A stretch of 25,467 nucleotides of DNA from Acidobacteriota bacterium (GCA_023418055.1 JAEZDP010000471.1:1-25467); one strand, 5' to 3'; counted from the stretch's first letter, positions 15,375 to 23,617 are shown. Notes: generated from the sequence alone by a model not told the origin. A program made the numbers and translations.

Positions 15375-16121
15375 CTATGACGGCCGCTGCGCCACGTAGA
15401 GGTAGACGACGCCGAAGGTCAAAGGGACGGCCGTGGCCCCGGTCAACCCGGCCTGCTCGAGCTGCGCCACGAAGTCTCGCGGCGACGAAAACCCGTCCAC
15501 AGATGCCGGCAGGTAGGCGTACGCCTCCCCGTGCCGCGACACCAGCCGCCCGATACGCGGCAGCACGTGGCGGAAATACCAGAGGTAGGCCTGCCGGATG
15601 CCCGGCAGCTGCGGCGTCGAGAACTCGAGGATGGCGACCCGGCCCCCGGGACGAAGTACGCGGGCGACCTCGCGCAGCGTCACGCGCGCGTCCTGGACGT
15701 TCCTGATGCCGAAGGCGATGGTCACGGCTTCGACGCTGCGGTCGGCGAGGGGGATGGCCATCGCGTCACCCCGCGCCAGCGGCACCGCCGAGGTGCGGCC
15801 CTCGGCGCGCAGCTTGGCCTGCCCCACCCGCAACATCTCGCCCGAGAAGTCGATGCCGACGACCCGCCGTGCCTTGCGCCCCTTGACGATGGCCCGCGCC
15901 ACGTCGCAGGTGCCGGTACAGAGGTCGAGCACGGAGCCACGGCCCGTCAGCCGGAGGCGCCGGACGGCGCGCCACCGCCAGTAGACGTCCAGACCGCCGC
16001 TGAGCACGTGGTTCAGCAGGTCGTATCTGCCGGCAATCGCGTCGAACATGCCCGCAATCCTTGCGGGCCGCCGGTCGGTGGAGGGCTGAAGCCCGCCGTA
16101 GTGGCTGGAGGAAGCAGGCAT
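15375..16121 (-). CDS. menG: demethylmenaquinone methyltransferase (UbiE/MenG)
   Basis: A 248-residue SAM-dependent C-methyltransferase, the last step of menaquinone synthesis. The UbiE/COQ5 signature is clear: MFDAIAGRYDLLNHVLSGG at 25-43, SAM motif I LDLCTGTCD at 65-73, GIDFS at 89-93, AFGIRNV in the middle, and the C-terminal GEAYAYLPASVDGF block. Motif I has Cys at 72, where LDLATGTGD-type family members have Gly. No ubiquinone genes are visible and the neighbours belong to menaquinone synthesis, so menG is the better name. It lies 3 bases after ubiX and is the last gene of the quinone cluster. Confidence 0.94.
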   Translation of the reverse strand: MPASSSHYGGLQPSTDRRPARIAGMFDAIAGRYDLLNHVLSGGLDVYWRWRAVRRLRLTGRGSVLDLCTGTCDVARAIVKGRKARRVVGIDFSGEMLRVGQAKLRAEGRTSAVPLARGDAMAIPLADRSVEAVTIAFGIRNVQDARVTLREVARVLRPGGRVAILEFSTPQLPGIRQAYLWYFRHVLPRIGRLVSRHGEAYAYLPASVDGFSSPRDFVAQLEQAGLTGATAVPLTFGVVYLYVAQRPS

Positions 16122-16124
16122 GAC

Positions 16125-16751
16125 TCAGGCGGACGTGTCCGGATCCCAGACGGGATAGAGATTGTGGGGAATGCCGAGCAGCGACAGGATGCGCCCGGCC
16201 ATGAAGTCGGCCAGGTCGTCGATGGTCTGCGGGCGCTGGTAGAACCCCGGCATGGCCGGCACCACGATCGCCCCGGCCTCGGCACACGCCACCATGTTGC
16301 GCAACTGCGGCAGGCTCATGGGCGTCTCGCGCGGCACGATGACGAGCGGCCGCCGCTCCTTCAGCATCACATCGGCAGCCCGCTCCACGAGCGACCGTGA
16401 CAGCCCGTGCGCAATGGCCGCCATCGTCTTCATCGAACACGGCACGACGACCATGGCGTCCGCGCCGCGGCTGCCACTGGCGATGCGGGCGCCGAGGTCC
16501 TTGTTGCTGTGCACCACCCAGCGTCCCCGGAGCACGCCGTCGCCGTAGCGCGCCAGCATGAAGGCTGGCAGTCGGTCGATGCGCGCGTCGGGGCCGAGTT
16601 CGTCCACGAGCAGCCGCCGTCCGTATTCGGATGCCACGACGTCGACCACCTGCCCGGCCTGCAGCAGCGCGGCCAGCGTGCGAACGGCATAGAGCGCACC
16701 ACTCGCGCCGGTCAACGCCAGCACGATGCGGCGGTTCGAATCAGTGGACAT
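16125..16751 (-). CDS. ubiX: flavin prenyltransferase UbiX
   Basis: A 208-residue enzyme that builds prenylated FMN, the cofactor of UbiD-type decarboxylases. It shows the N-terminal FMN loop LTGASGALYAVR, CSMKTMAAIAHG, PRETPMSLPQLRNM, and PAMPGFYQRP near the C-terminus. In futalosine-type menaquinone synthesis UbiX/UbiD-like proteins remove the carboxyl group of the naphthoate ring, so this copy probably serves that step. The matching UbiD is not in the window. The ATG at 16751 overlaps the prenyltransferase gene by 11 bases. Confidence 0.95.
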   Translation of the reverse strand: MSTDSNRRIVLALTGASGALYAVRTLAALLQAGQVVDVVASEYGRRLLVDELGPDARIDRLPAFMLARYGDGVLRGRWVVHSNKDLGARIASGSRGADAMVVVPCSMKTMAAIAHGLSRSLVERAADVMLKERRPLVIVPRETPMSLPQLRNMVACAEAGAIVVPAMPGFYQRPQTIDDLADFMAGRILSLLGIPHNLYPVWDPDTSA

Positions 16752-17601
16752 AGAGACTCAATCCAGTCGTGACGAGATAGAGGACGCCTACCCATCCATT
16801 CAGGTCGAACGCCCGCTTCACCTGCGACAGGTCGTCCTCCGAGACGAGCGACTGCTCGTAGGCGAGCAGCAGCGCCACGAGCGCCACCCCTCCGTGATAG
16901 ACGACGCCCAGGCCCCCGACGATGCCGAGCAGCGCGAGGCAGGCGACCGTCGCCAGGTGCAGGAGCCGCGACAACTGCAGCGACCGCGCCACGCCGAACC
17001 TCACGGGAATCGACCGCAGCCCGTGCGCACGATCGAACGCGAGGTCCTGGCACGCGTAGAGGATGTCGAAGCCTCCCACCCATGTGCCGATGGCCAGCGC
17101 GAGGAGCACCGGTTCCCACGACGCCCCTCCCCCGGCGGCCAGCCAGCCACCCACCGGAGCCACCGCCATGGCCAGCCCCAGGAAGAACTGCGTGGCCCAC
17201 GTGTAGCGCTTCGCCAGCGAGTACCAGAACACGATCGCGAGTGCGACGGGCGACAGCACGCCGCAGAGCCAGCCGAGGGCGAACGACGCCCACATGAAAC
17301 ACGCGGCCGACACCGCGAGGAACACCCACGCCTCGAGCCGCGACATCGCGCCGCGCGGCAACTCGCGCTGGGCCGTCCGCGGGTTGAGCGCGTCGAACCG
17401 CGCGTCCACGATGCGGTTGAAGGCCATCGCGGCACTGCGGGCGGCGACCATCGCCACGACGATCCACGCCACCCGCCCCCACGTGAGCGGGGTCGTGCGT
17501 GCGGCAAGCACGGCGCCGACCAGCGCAAACGGCAAGGCAAACAGCGAGTGGCTGAACCTGACGAACGACAGGTAGACACCGATGCGTTCGACAAGGCTCA
17601 C
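16741..17601 (-). CDS. mqnP: UbiA-family prenyltransferase, probably MqnP
   Basis: A 286-residue integral membrane enzyme with about eight hydrophobic segments that attaches the polyprenyl tail to an aromatic acid. Both Asp-rich motifs are present: NRIVDARFD at 62-70 and YACQDLAFD at 182-190, followed by RSIPVRFG. The sequence resembles 4-hydroxybenzoate-type UbiA proteins. The position among mqn genes points to prenylation of 1,4-dihydroxy-6-naphthoate (MqnP), which is an inference. The start is the GTG at 17601, which overlaps the upstream stop as GTGA. The frame continues upstream without a stop, giving a false 411-residue call. Confidence 0.88.
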   Translation of the reverse strand: MSLVERIGVYLSFVRFSHSLFALPFALVGAVLAARTTPLTWGRVAWIVVAMVAARSAAMAFNRIVDARFDALNPRTAQRELPRGAMSRLEAWVFLAVSAACFMWASFALGWLCGVLSPVALAIVFWYSLAKRYTWATQFFLGLAMAVAPVGGWLAAGGGASWEPVLLALAIGTWVGGFDILYACQDLAFDRAHGLRSIPVRFGVARSLQLSRLLHLATVACLALLGIVGGLGVVYHGGVALVALLLAYEQSLVSEDDLSQVKRAFDLNGWVGVLYLVTTGLSLYVH

Positions 17602-18854
17602 GCGCACCACTCCTCGCCTATGCCAGCCTCGTGCAGGCAGTCGGGCAACCACCGCACGTGCGCGGGCTGGACCTCGCCCGACACGAGCCACCGTTCGACA
17701 TCGCCCACGCCGGCGGGCACGGCGACGACGAGCAGTCGTGCAGAGGTGCCAGGCACCACCGCGCCAAGATGCTCGAGTCCCAGCGCCTGGGCGCCACCCA
17801 GCGTCGCGGCGCGCAGCAGCACTGAGGCCGGCACCTCGGGCGCCAGCCGCGCCAGGGCAGCGAGTTCCGCGAACATTTCGAGGTCCGGGACACTCGCCAG
17901 GCTGTCGGTCCCCACGGCGAGCCGCACACCTGCCGCAAGTGCCTCCGCGACAGGCGGCGCACCGACCCCCACCCACGCATTGCTGCGGGCGCAGACCACC
18001 AGGGTCGTGCCGGCGCGTGCGAGTCGTGCCAGACCGGCGCGTGTCACCTGGGTGCCATGCACCACGAGCAGGTGCGGATGCAGGGCGTCGATCCGCTCGA
18101 GATAGGTCACCGGATCGGCGTGCGGGACGGTCCAGTCGGGATCCCAGGTGCCAAACCGCTCCAGCAGCTCGCGCCAGGGCCCGCTGCCATCGCGCAGCAG
18201 CTGCAGCTCTTCGACGCCCTCCGCCAGGTGGATGGACGATCGGCGTGTCTGGTCGGCATCGAGGCCCCTGGTGATGCCAGCGATGAGATCGGGCGCCGTC
18301 GAATAGGGGGCATGGGGCGCCACACCGCGCCGCAGATGGCCCTGCCCTGCTGGTTGGTCGGAGCGGCCGACGTCGTGCCAGGCTGCCTCGGCTCGGGCAG
18401 CGCCCGTGCCGCCGCGAAACCCGATCATCTCGTGGAAGTGCCAGGCGTCGAGACCCGAGGCCGCAAGCGGTGCCACGGCCGCGTCGGTATTACCGATGTC
18501 GCCGAAGGCCACCGTGCCGGATCGGTGCGCCTCGTCCACGGCGGCCGCGATCACCTCACCGTCGGCCGCGGGCACGTCACGCCGGGTGCGCAGCATCGTG
18601 GTGACCCACGCGACGAACGCGTCAGCGGGCGGCACACGCCCGCGCAGGTGTGACAGTTCCAGATGAACGTGCGCGTTGACCAGGCCAGGCATCACTACGA
18701 CGGGTCCGAGGTCCACCTCGGCGTCGACGGGGCCGTCGGCATGAGGGCGGCCGCCAGTGCGCACGACGCGGCCGTGTTCGAGCTCCACCCACCCACCCGC
18801 CAGCGGCGGCGCCGCTATCGGCAGCAGATGCTCGGCGTGCAGGCGGATGCGCAT
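17598..18854 (-). CDS. mqnX: amidohydrolase, probable aminofutalosine deaminase
   Basis: A 418-residue metal-dependent deaminase of the ATZ/TRZ amidohydrolase branch. Metal and catalytic residues: H62 and H64 in NAHVHLELS, H181 in APHAPYST, H209 with E212 in HLAEGVEE, H266 in VVHGTQVT, and D317 in VGTDSLAS. The family includes cytosine, S-adenosylhomocysteine and aminofutalosine deaminases. Its place between mqnC and mqnP makes deamination of 6-amino-6-deoxyfutalosine to futalosine the most likely reaction; this rests on context more than on residues. The ATG at 18854 lies 8 bases after mqnC. Confidence 0.8.
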   Translation of the reverse strand: MRIRLHAEHLLPIAAPPLAGGWVELEHGRVVRTGGRPHADGPVDAEVDLGPVVVMPGLVNAHVHLELSHLRGRVPPADAFVAWVTTMLRTRRDVPAADGEVIAAAVDEAHRSGTVAFGDIGNTDAAVAPLAASGLDAWHFHEMIGFRGGTGAARAEAAWHDVGRSDQPAGQGHLRRGVAPHAPYSTAPDLIAGITRGLDADQTRRSSIHLAEGVEELQLLRDGSGPWRELLERFGTWDPDWTVPHADPVTYLERIDALHPHLLVVHGTQVTRAGLARLARAGTTLVVCARSNAWVGVGAPPVAEALAAGVRLAVGTDSLASVPDLEMFAELAALARLAPEVPASVLLRAATLGGAQALGLEHLGAVVPGTSARLLVVAVPAGVGDVERWLVSGEVQPAHVRWLPDCLHEAGIGEEWCA

Positions 18855-18862
18855 CGTGGCGG

Positions 18863-20080
18863 TCAGGACGACCGTCCGACCTGCTGGCGGGCGGCGCGTC
18901 CCGCGCGGCTGCGTGCTTCGTAGGCCGACAGTTCCGCCGGCATCAGCACGTCGCCCTCGCGCTTCGCCACGTCGAGGCTGAGACGGCGCGGCACGCGGCG
19001 CTCGCGGAAGATCGGCCCGCCCAGCACGTCGTAGTGCATGTTGCGCCGCAGGGCCGTGAACCCGGCGTTCTCGATGTTCCGCACGATCTCGATCTCGTCC
19101 ATGCAGTAGCTCGCGCCCGCGGCCCGCACGACGTTCTCCTCGATCATCACGCTGCCCATGTCGTTGGCGCCGAAGCCAAGACTGAGCTGCCCCACCTTGC
19201 CGCCCTGCGTCACCCAGGAGGCCTGCAGGTTGTCCACGTTGTCGAGGACGATGCGAGCCAGGGCCAGCGTGCGAAGGTATTCGACCCCCGTCAACTCGTA
19301 ACCTGCGAGTTCCGTGTGGTCGGGCTGATAGCTCCAGGTGATGAACGCGGTGAAGCCGCCGGTCTCATCCTGCAGGGCACGCAGCCGCATCAGGTGTTCG
19401 ATGCGTTCGGCCGGCGTCTCGACGCTGCCGTACATCATCGTCGCCGTGGTGCGCAGGCCTGCACGGTGCGCTTCGCCCATCACCGCGATCCACTCGTCGG
19501 CCGTGGCCTTGTTGTAGCAGTTGAGCAGCTTGCGCACGCGATCGACGAGAATCTCGGCGCCGCCGCCCGGCACGCTGTCGAGGCCGGCATCGATGAGGCG
19601 GCCAATCACCTCGGGCACCGGCAGGCGCGACGTGCGGCTGATGTGCAGCACCTCGGGCGGCGACAACGCATGCAGCTTGAACTCGGGGTAGCGCGCCTTC
19701 ACGGCACGAAAGAGGTCCTCGTACCAGGCAATGGGCAGGTCGGGATTGTGCCCGCCCTGCAGCAGCAGCTGGACGCCCCCCACCTCGATGGTCTCGTCGA
19801 TCTTCCGGAAGACCTCGTCGTGCGACAGCACGTAGCCATCGGCCGAGCCGACCGTGCGATAGAACGCACAGAAATTGCAGCGCGCGACGCAGACGTTCGT
19901 GTAGTTGACGTTGCGATCGATGATGTAGGTGACGTGGCGCTCGGGATGCCGCCGCGCCCTGATGCCGTCGGCCAGTTCCCCCAGCAGCCAGGTGGGCGCC
20001 TCGAGATAGAGGGACAGCGCCTCGTCGGCCGAGACCCGCATGCCCGCCCGAACTCGTTCTGCGACCGCTTCAATCGACAC
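18863..20080 (-). CDS. mqnC: cyclic dehypoxanthinyl futalosine synthase (radical SAM)
   Basis: A 405-residue radical SAM enzyme that cyclises dehypoxanthine futalosine in menaquinone synthesis. The cluster motif is NYTNVCVARCNFCAFYR with C64, C68 and C71. LLLQGGHNPDLPIAWYEDL, LHALSPPE, DAGLDSVPGGGAEIL and MMYGSVETPAERIEHL follow in the MqnC pattern. The GGHNPDLP and ALSPPE forms separate it from MqnE. The C-terminus carries about 30 extra Arg-rich residues (after GGPIFRERRVPRRLSL), making it longer than most MqnC proteins. It starts 24 bases after mqnA. Confidence 0.94.
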   Translation of the reverse strand: MSIEAVAERVRAGMRVSADEALSLYLEAPTWLLGELADGIRARRHPERHVTYIIDRNVNYTNVCVARCNFCAFYRTVGSADGYVLSHDEVFRKIDETIEVGGVQLLLQGGHNPDLPIAWYEDLFRAVKARYPEFKLHALSPPEVLHISRTSRLPVPEVIGRLIDAGLDSVPGGGAEILVDRVRKLLNCYNKATADEWIAVMGEAHRAGLRTTATMMYGSVETPAERIEHLMRLRALQDETGGFTAFITWSYQPDHTELAGYELTGVEYLRTLALARIVLDNVDNLQASWVTQGGKVGQLSLGFGANDMGSVMIEENVVRAAGASYCMDEIEIVRNIENAGFTALRRNMHYDVLGGPIFRERRVPRRLSLDVAKREGDVLMPAELSAYEARSRAGRAARQQVGRSS

Positions 20081-20104
20081 GACACGCTCTCCGTGACGAC
20101 GGGC

Positions 20105-20923
20105 TCACGCCCGCGCCGAGACGGCCGGCGCCGTGCCGACCCACGAATGACCGGTGGCGGGGCCCGGGGCCAGGCCCAGCTCGACGGCCAGATCCAGATA
20201 CGTGGCCAGGCCGCGGCGAGCCTCCTCGTCCAGATCGTACCTGATGTGCTGCTGCAGGTACTGCTGCGCCCGTGCCTGGCGGGCCACATCGCCGTCCGCA
20301 TAGGCCGCGGCAATCGCCGGAATGGCGGCCACACCGGCGTCCTTGACCCTCGCCAGCCGGTCCGCGACGTCAATCGCCACTTGGCCCCGACGGCCCGCCC
20401 AAACGGCGAACACGAACGGCAGGCCCGTCATGTCCCACCAGGCCTGCCCCAGATCGATCATGTCGAGGCCAAGGGCCTGCCAGGGCGCGTCGAGTGCCGG
20501 ATCGCCGATGAGCAACGCTGCATCAGCCCCCTCGAGCATGGTTGCCAGGTGCGGAGGCCGATCGACGAAGACCGGTGCGATGCCGAAGTGCCGGGCACAC
20601 AGGATCCGCAGCAGGGCGGCCGACGACCGCGAACTGGTGTCGAGGGCGATCGTGCGGACCTGCTCCACGGGCACGCGACTGAACAGCGCCACCGACGCGA
20701 CCGCGCCGCGACAGCCGATGCAGGGGCCGGCCGCCACGTCGTAGGGCCGGGGCCCTCGCAGCAGTTCGATGGCCGGGACCAGGCCCAGGTCGATGTCGCC
20801 GGCGTGCAGCAGGCGCGCGCACACCGACGGGACGTCGAAGCGCACCTCGCACCACGCCTCCTGCTCGAGGCCGTAGACCAGCGGACGCGCGTTCAGGAAC
20901 TCGACGGCGCCTATCCTCGTCAT
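20105..20923 (-). CDS. mqnA: chorismate dehydratase MqnA
   Basis: A 272-residue protein with the periplasmic-binding-protein-like fold of MqnA/MqnD, acting in the cytosol to turn chorismate into 3-[(1-carboxyvinyl)oxy]benzoate, the first futalosine-pathway step. The family start is RIGAVEFLNARPLVYGLE, followed by DIDLGLVPAIELL, LDTSSRSSAALLRILC, LLIGDPAL, and DLGQAWWDMTGLPFVFAVW. The last motif is typical of MqnA. The ATG at 20923 overlaps the upstream gene as ATGA, so mqnA is coupled to the MqnE-like gene. Confidence 0.93.
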   Translation of the reverse strand: MTRIGAVEFLNARPLVYGLEQEAWCEVRFDVPSVCARLLHAGDIDLGLVPAIELLRGPRPYDVAAGPCIGCRGAVASVALFSRVPVEQVRTIALDTSSRSSAALLRILCARHFGIAPVFVDRPPHLATMLEGADAALLIGDPALDAPWQALGLDMIDLGQAWWDMTGLPFVFAVWAGRRGQVAIDVADRLARVKDAGVAAIPAIAAAYADGDVARQARAQQYLQQHIRYDLDEEARRGLATYLDLAVELGLAPGPATGHSWVGTAPAVSARA

Positions 20924-21822
20924 GCCGTCGCGTCCACCGCCTGCCCGGAACGAACCGAGAAGTCTGCGAGGCGTTCCACCGGATCGAGCGAGCACGCCCG
21001 GATGTTGCGGCGCACTTCCTCGATGATTGAGCGCCGTGGCCCGTGCGGCATGGCATCGCGAGCCGGGACGCCGTCGAGGTCGTCCGCACCAAACAGCAGG
21101 CACGCCTGGGCGAGCTTCGCGCCGGCGCGACCCCAGTGCACCTGCACCCGGGGGCCATCGAGCAGGACGAGCCGCGCCGCGACCACCGCGCGCATGTCGT
21201 CGTAGCCCGTGGACGGGTCCACGGGAGGCACCTCGAGAGCCAGCGGCTGATAGGCGCGGACAAGGCCGTGGCGCGCGTGCCACTCGGCGACCTGTGCCAG
21301 CAGTACCAACTGCGCCTCGCCAGCCACGGGTGTGCCCGGCGCCAGCGCCTGCAACGGCAGGCCCGCCGACGCGAGCGTTTCGAGCCACGCCTCCTCAAGC
21401 CTGTCGGTGCGTGCCAGTGCCACTGCCGACAGCCCCGCGTCGCGGAGGGCGGCACACCAGGTCGCCAGCGCCTGTCCGGCCGTGTGGGCCAGGTCGTGCA
21501 GCGTGAAGCCGGTGACGGGCACACCGCTCGCGGCTCGCAGCCGGCCGACGGCTGCGAGGGCGGCATCGAGGCTCTGCGGCGTCCCCACCACGCGGACCTC
21601 GCCGGCCTCTGGCGACACCTCCCAGCCCTCCACGGCCTCGAGGGGCACCTCGTCCACCCGCACGAACGTCGCGGACGCGCCGGTGCGCCGCGCTCGGGCG
21701 CTGGTGGCAAGCATCCCGAGCTGCACGATGTCGGGCGTCTCGATCACCCAGCGCTGCTGCGCGGGCGTCAGGGGCTGGCCGTCCGCCACGCGGACGTTCA
21801 CCTCGTCTGTCATCTCGGTCAT
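20920..21822 (-). CDS. MqnE-like protein lacking the radical-SAM cluster motif (putative pseudoenzyme)
   Basis: About 300 residues with no CxxxCxxC. Compared from memory with aminofutalosine synthase MqnE/MqnC, it lines up in order. The N-terminal part (GQPLTPAQQRW, then DIVQLGMLATSARARRTG, ATFVRV) matches the helix region just before the cluster. EVRVVGTPQSLDAAL and ALRDAGLSAVAL match the strand-helix units that follow. QVHWGRAGAKLAQACLLFG with ADDLDG, then SIIEEVRRNIRA and DPVER, match the MqnE C-terminus. The cluster segment is gone, and GGLHPDLP and GGGAE are not conserved. Only three Cys remain, all scattered. The frame is intact and coupled to mqnA (ATGA). The ATG at 21822 has AGGTGA 8 bases upstream; the GTG at 21834 is possible. 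A structural partner or regulator role is a guess. Confidence 0.75.
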   Translation of the reverse strand: MTEMTDEVNVRVADGQPLTPAQQRWVIETPDIVQLGMLATSARARRTGASATFVRVDEVPLEAVEGWEVSPEAGEVRVVGTPQSLDAALAAVGRLRAASGVPVTGFTLHDLAHTAGQALATWCAALRDAGLSAVALARTDRLEEAWLETLASAGLPLQALAPGTPVAGEAQLVLLAQVAEWHARHGLVRAYQPLALEVPPVDPSTGYDDMRAVVAARLVLLDGPRVQVHWGRAGAKLAQACLLFGADDLDGVPARDAMPHGPRRSIIEEVRRNIRACSLDPVERLADFSVRSGQAVDATA

Positions 21823-21834
21823 GCTGCGTGTCAC

Positions 21835-22773
21835 CTACTCGCGACTCATCGTGTCGTTGATGCGCTGGGCCAGCGCAAGCGCGCGCCGCCCGTCCTCGCC
21901 CGTGACGCGGGGAGGCCGCCTCGAGACGATGGCGTCGCGGAAGTCCTCGATCTCGCGACGGAGCGGCTCACGGTCCGGCACGGCGACCGGCCCGCCCTCG
22001 ATGGCCGGACGTCCGCCGCCTTCCGGGCGCCGCAGCCGCCACACCTCGACGTCGCGGCTCGCATAGTCCACCGATACATAAGACGCCGGTTCGATGAATC
22101 GGATCTTGCGCACGCGGTCGCGGCTGATGCGGCTGGCCGTGAGGTTGGCAATGCACCCGTCGGCAAAGCGCAGGCGGGCATTGGCGATGTCGACGCGGTC
22201 GGTCAACACCGGCACGCCCACCGCCTCGATCGACACCACGTCCTGCTGGAGCGCCGCCAGCAGCAGGTCGAGGTCGTGGATCATCAGGTCGAACACCACG
22301 TCGATGTCGAGGCTGCGGTCGGGAAACGTGCCCAGCCGGTGCACCTCGATGAACCTGGGACGCGTGAGGTACGGCAGCGCGACGTCAATGGCGGGATTGA
22401 ACCGCTCGGTGTGGCCGACCGCCAGCACCACGTCCCGTGCGGCGGCACGCGCCACGAGGTCGTCGGCCTGCGCGAGCGTGGTGGTCATCGGCTTCTCCAC
22501 CAGCACGTGGATGCCCGCGTCGATGAGCGCGCCGGCCACCGCGTGGTGGGCCTCCGTGGGGGCGGCCACGCACACTGCGTCCGCACGCCCCACGAGGGCC
22601 TCGGCGCTGTCGAAGGCCGGCACGCCGTAGCTTTCGGCCACCGCACGCGCACGATCGCCGTCCGTGTCAGCCACCCCGACGAACTCCACATCGTCGATGG
22701 CGGCGAGGATGCGGGCGTGATGCCGGCCAAGCGCCCCCACCCCCACGACCCCCACCCGCAGCCGGCTAGCCAT
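21835..22773 (-). CDS. Gfo/Idh/MocA family oxidoreductase (lipid A cluster, possibly GnnA-like)
   Basis: A 312-residue NAD(P)-dependent sugar dehydrogenase. The Rossmann motif GVGALGRHHA is at 11-20, EKPM at 93-96, VGHTERFNPA at about 118-127, and DLMIHDLDLLLA supplies the usual catalytic His/Asp. Directly after lpxI it may act on a UDP-sugar. In some bacteria a Gfo/Idh protein (GnnA) oxidises the 3-OH of UDP-GlcNAc so that an aminotransferase (GnnB) can make the diamino-sugar for amide-linked lipid A. No gnnB is visible here, so this stays a hypothesis. The ATG at 22773 overlaps lpxI by 8 bases. The frame also runs upstream to 22875 without a stop. Confidence 0.86.
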   Translation of the reverse strand: MASRLRVGVVGVGALGRHHARILAAIDDVEFVGVADTDGDRARAVAESYGVPAFDSAEALVGRADAVCVAAPTEAHHAVAGALIDAGIHVLVEKPMTTTLAQADDLVARAAARDVVLAVGHTERFNPAIDVALPYLTRPRFIEVHRLGTFPDRSLDIDVVFDLMIHDLDLLLAALQQDVVSIEAVGVPVLTDRVDIANARLRFADGCIANLTASRISRDRVRKIRFIEPASYVSVDYASRDVEVWRLRRPEGGGRPAIEGGPVAVPDREPLRREIEDFRDAIVSRRPPRVTGEDGRRALALAQRINDTMSRE

Positions 22774-23617
22774 CGTGGGCGCCCGTGGACGTGGATCGTC
22801 CGATAATCGTGATGCCTGCCGCAGCGGCCGCCTCGTACATCGCCGGGCCATCCACGACAAGCGTCTTGCCGGCATCGAGTGACATCACGGCCACGCCCGC
22901 TTCCTGCAGCACGCCGATCGTCGGCACGCCGACGACGGGGACGTCGAAGCGCATGTCCTGCTGGGGCTTGGCCACCTTCACGACGCAACTGCCCGGGCCG
23001 GCGATGCGTCCGGCACGCAGGATGGTCTCGTCGGTGCCTTCCATGGCCTCGACGGCCACGACCGCCTTGTCCTTGACGACAATCGTCTGGCCGATGTCGA
23101 GGCCCGCGATGGCGTCGGCCATCCGGTAGCCGAAGGCCAGAGTGGCTTCCTGGTCGGCATCGAGCGGCGGTCCGGCCAGCAGGCCCGCACCGGCCATCAG
23201 TGGCGCCAGCAGCTGTGTCGAGTCGATGAGTTCGATGCCCTTGCCGCGCAGGACGTCGGCCACCGCCGAGATCAAGGCATCGGTGGACTTGGCACGCAGG
23301 CGCATCAGCACCTGCATGAAGGTCCAGTCGGGCGTGATGCCGGCAAACAGCTTGGCGTGTTTGACCTGCCCGGCCATCACCGCCTCGCGACAGCCGCCCT
23401 TCCGCAGCACGTCGATGCAGGTGCCGAGTTGTCCGAGCGACACCCACTCGAGCGAGGCACCCTGCCGGGCGGCCAGGGCTTCGAGGTCGGGGCCGGCCTC
23501 TTCCTTCACGGCCACGACCGTCACCGGGCGGCCCAGCGAGCGGGCGGCCTCGAGCACGAGCAGCGGGAACCTGCCGTTGCCGGCGATGAGGCCGAGCGGA
23601 GCGGCCGCGTCACTCAT
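22766..23617 (-). CDS. lpxI: UDP-2,3-diacylglucosamine diphosphatase LpxI
   Basis: A 283-residue peripheral enzyme (DUF1009 family) that hydrolyses UDP-2,3-diacylglucosamine to lipid X, replacing LpxH in many non-enteric bacteria. The family start is GLIAGNGRFPLLVLEAAR. MAGQVKHAKLF and PLDADQEATLAFGYRMAD lead into the conserved VKDKAVVAVEAMEGTDE block. The C-terminus has GVPTIGVLQEAGV and VVDGPAMYEAA. The ATG at 23617 overlaps the fabZ-lpxA stop by 8 bases (ATGAGTGA). The position after lpxA is usual, but the normally following lpxB is not found downstream in the window. Confidence 0.94.
   Translation of the reverse strand: MSDAAAPLGLIAGNGRFPLLVLEAARSLGRPVTVVAVKEEAGPDLEALAARQGASLEWVSLGQLGTCIDVLRKGGCREAVMAGQVKHAKLFAGITPDWTFMQVLMRLRAKSTDALISAVADVLRGKGIELIDSTQLLAPLMAGAGLLAGPPLDADQEATLAFGYRMADAIAGLDIGQTIVVKDKAVVAVEAMEGTDETILRAGRIAGPGSCVVKVAKPQQDMRFDVPVVGVPTIGVLQEAGVAVMSLDAGKTLVVDGPAMYEAAAAAGITIIGRSTSTGAHDG

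Noticed and set aside
16741..17976. A 411-codon frame suggesting an N-terminal extension of the UbiA-like enzyme
   Set aside because: The extra 125 codons are a shadow of the amidohydrolase gene; the GTG at 17601 overlaps its stop in the usual coupled manner.
19034..21205. A 723-codon open frame on the plus strand, and similar long plus-strand frames at 5663-7279, 10756-12111, 14207-15346, 21043-22806 and 23142-24707
   Set aside because: They are antisense to strongly recognised genes (mqnC/mqnA, fabF/acpP, dgt, tonB-like, Gfo/Idh, fabZ-lpxA), have Arg/His-rich low-complexity translations and match no family. Long antisense frames are expected at this GC content.
20920..21834. Frameshift hiding a radical-SAM cysteine motif in the MqnE-like gene
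   Set aside because: The upstream gene ends immediately before it, the conserved flanks of the missing segment are in the same frame, and the sequence between them is too short to contain the cluster region in any frame.
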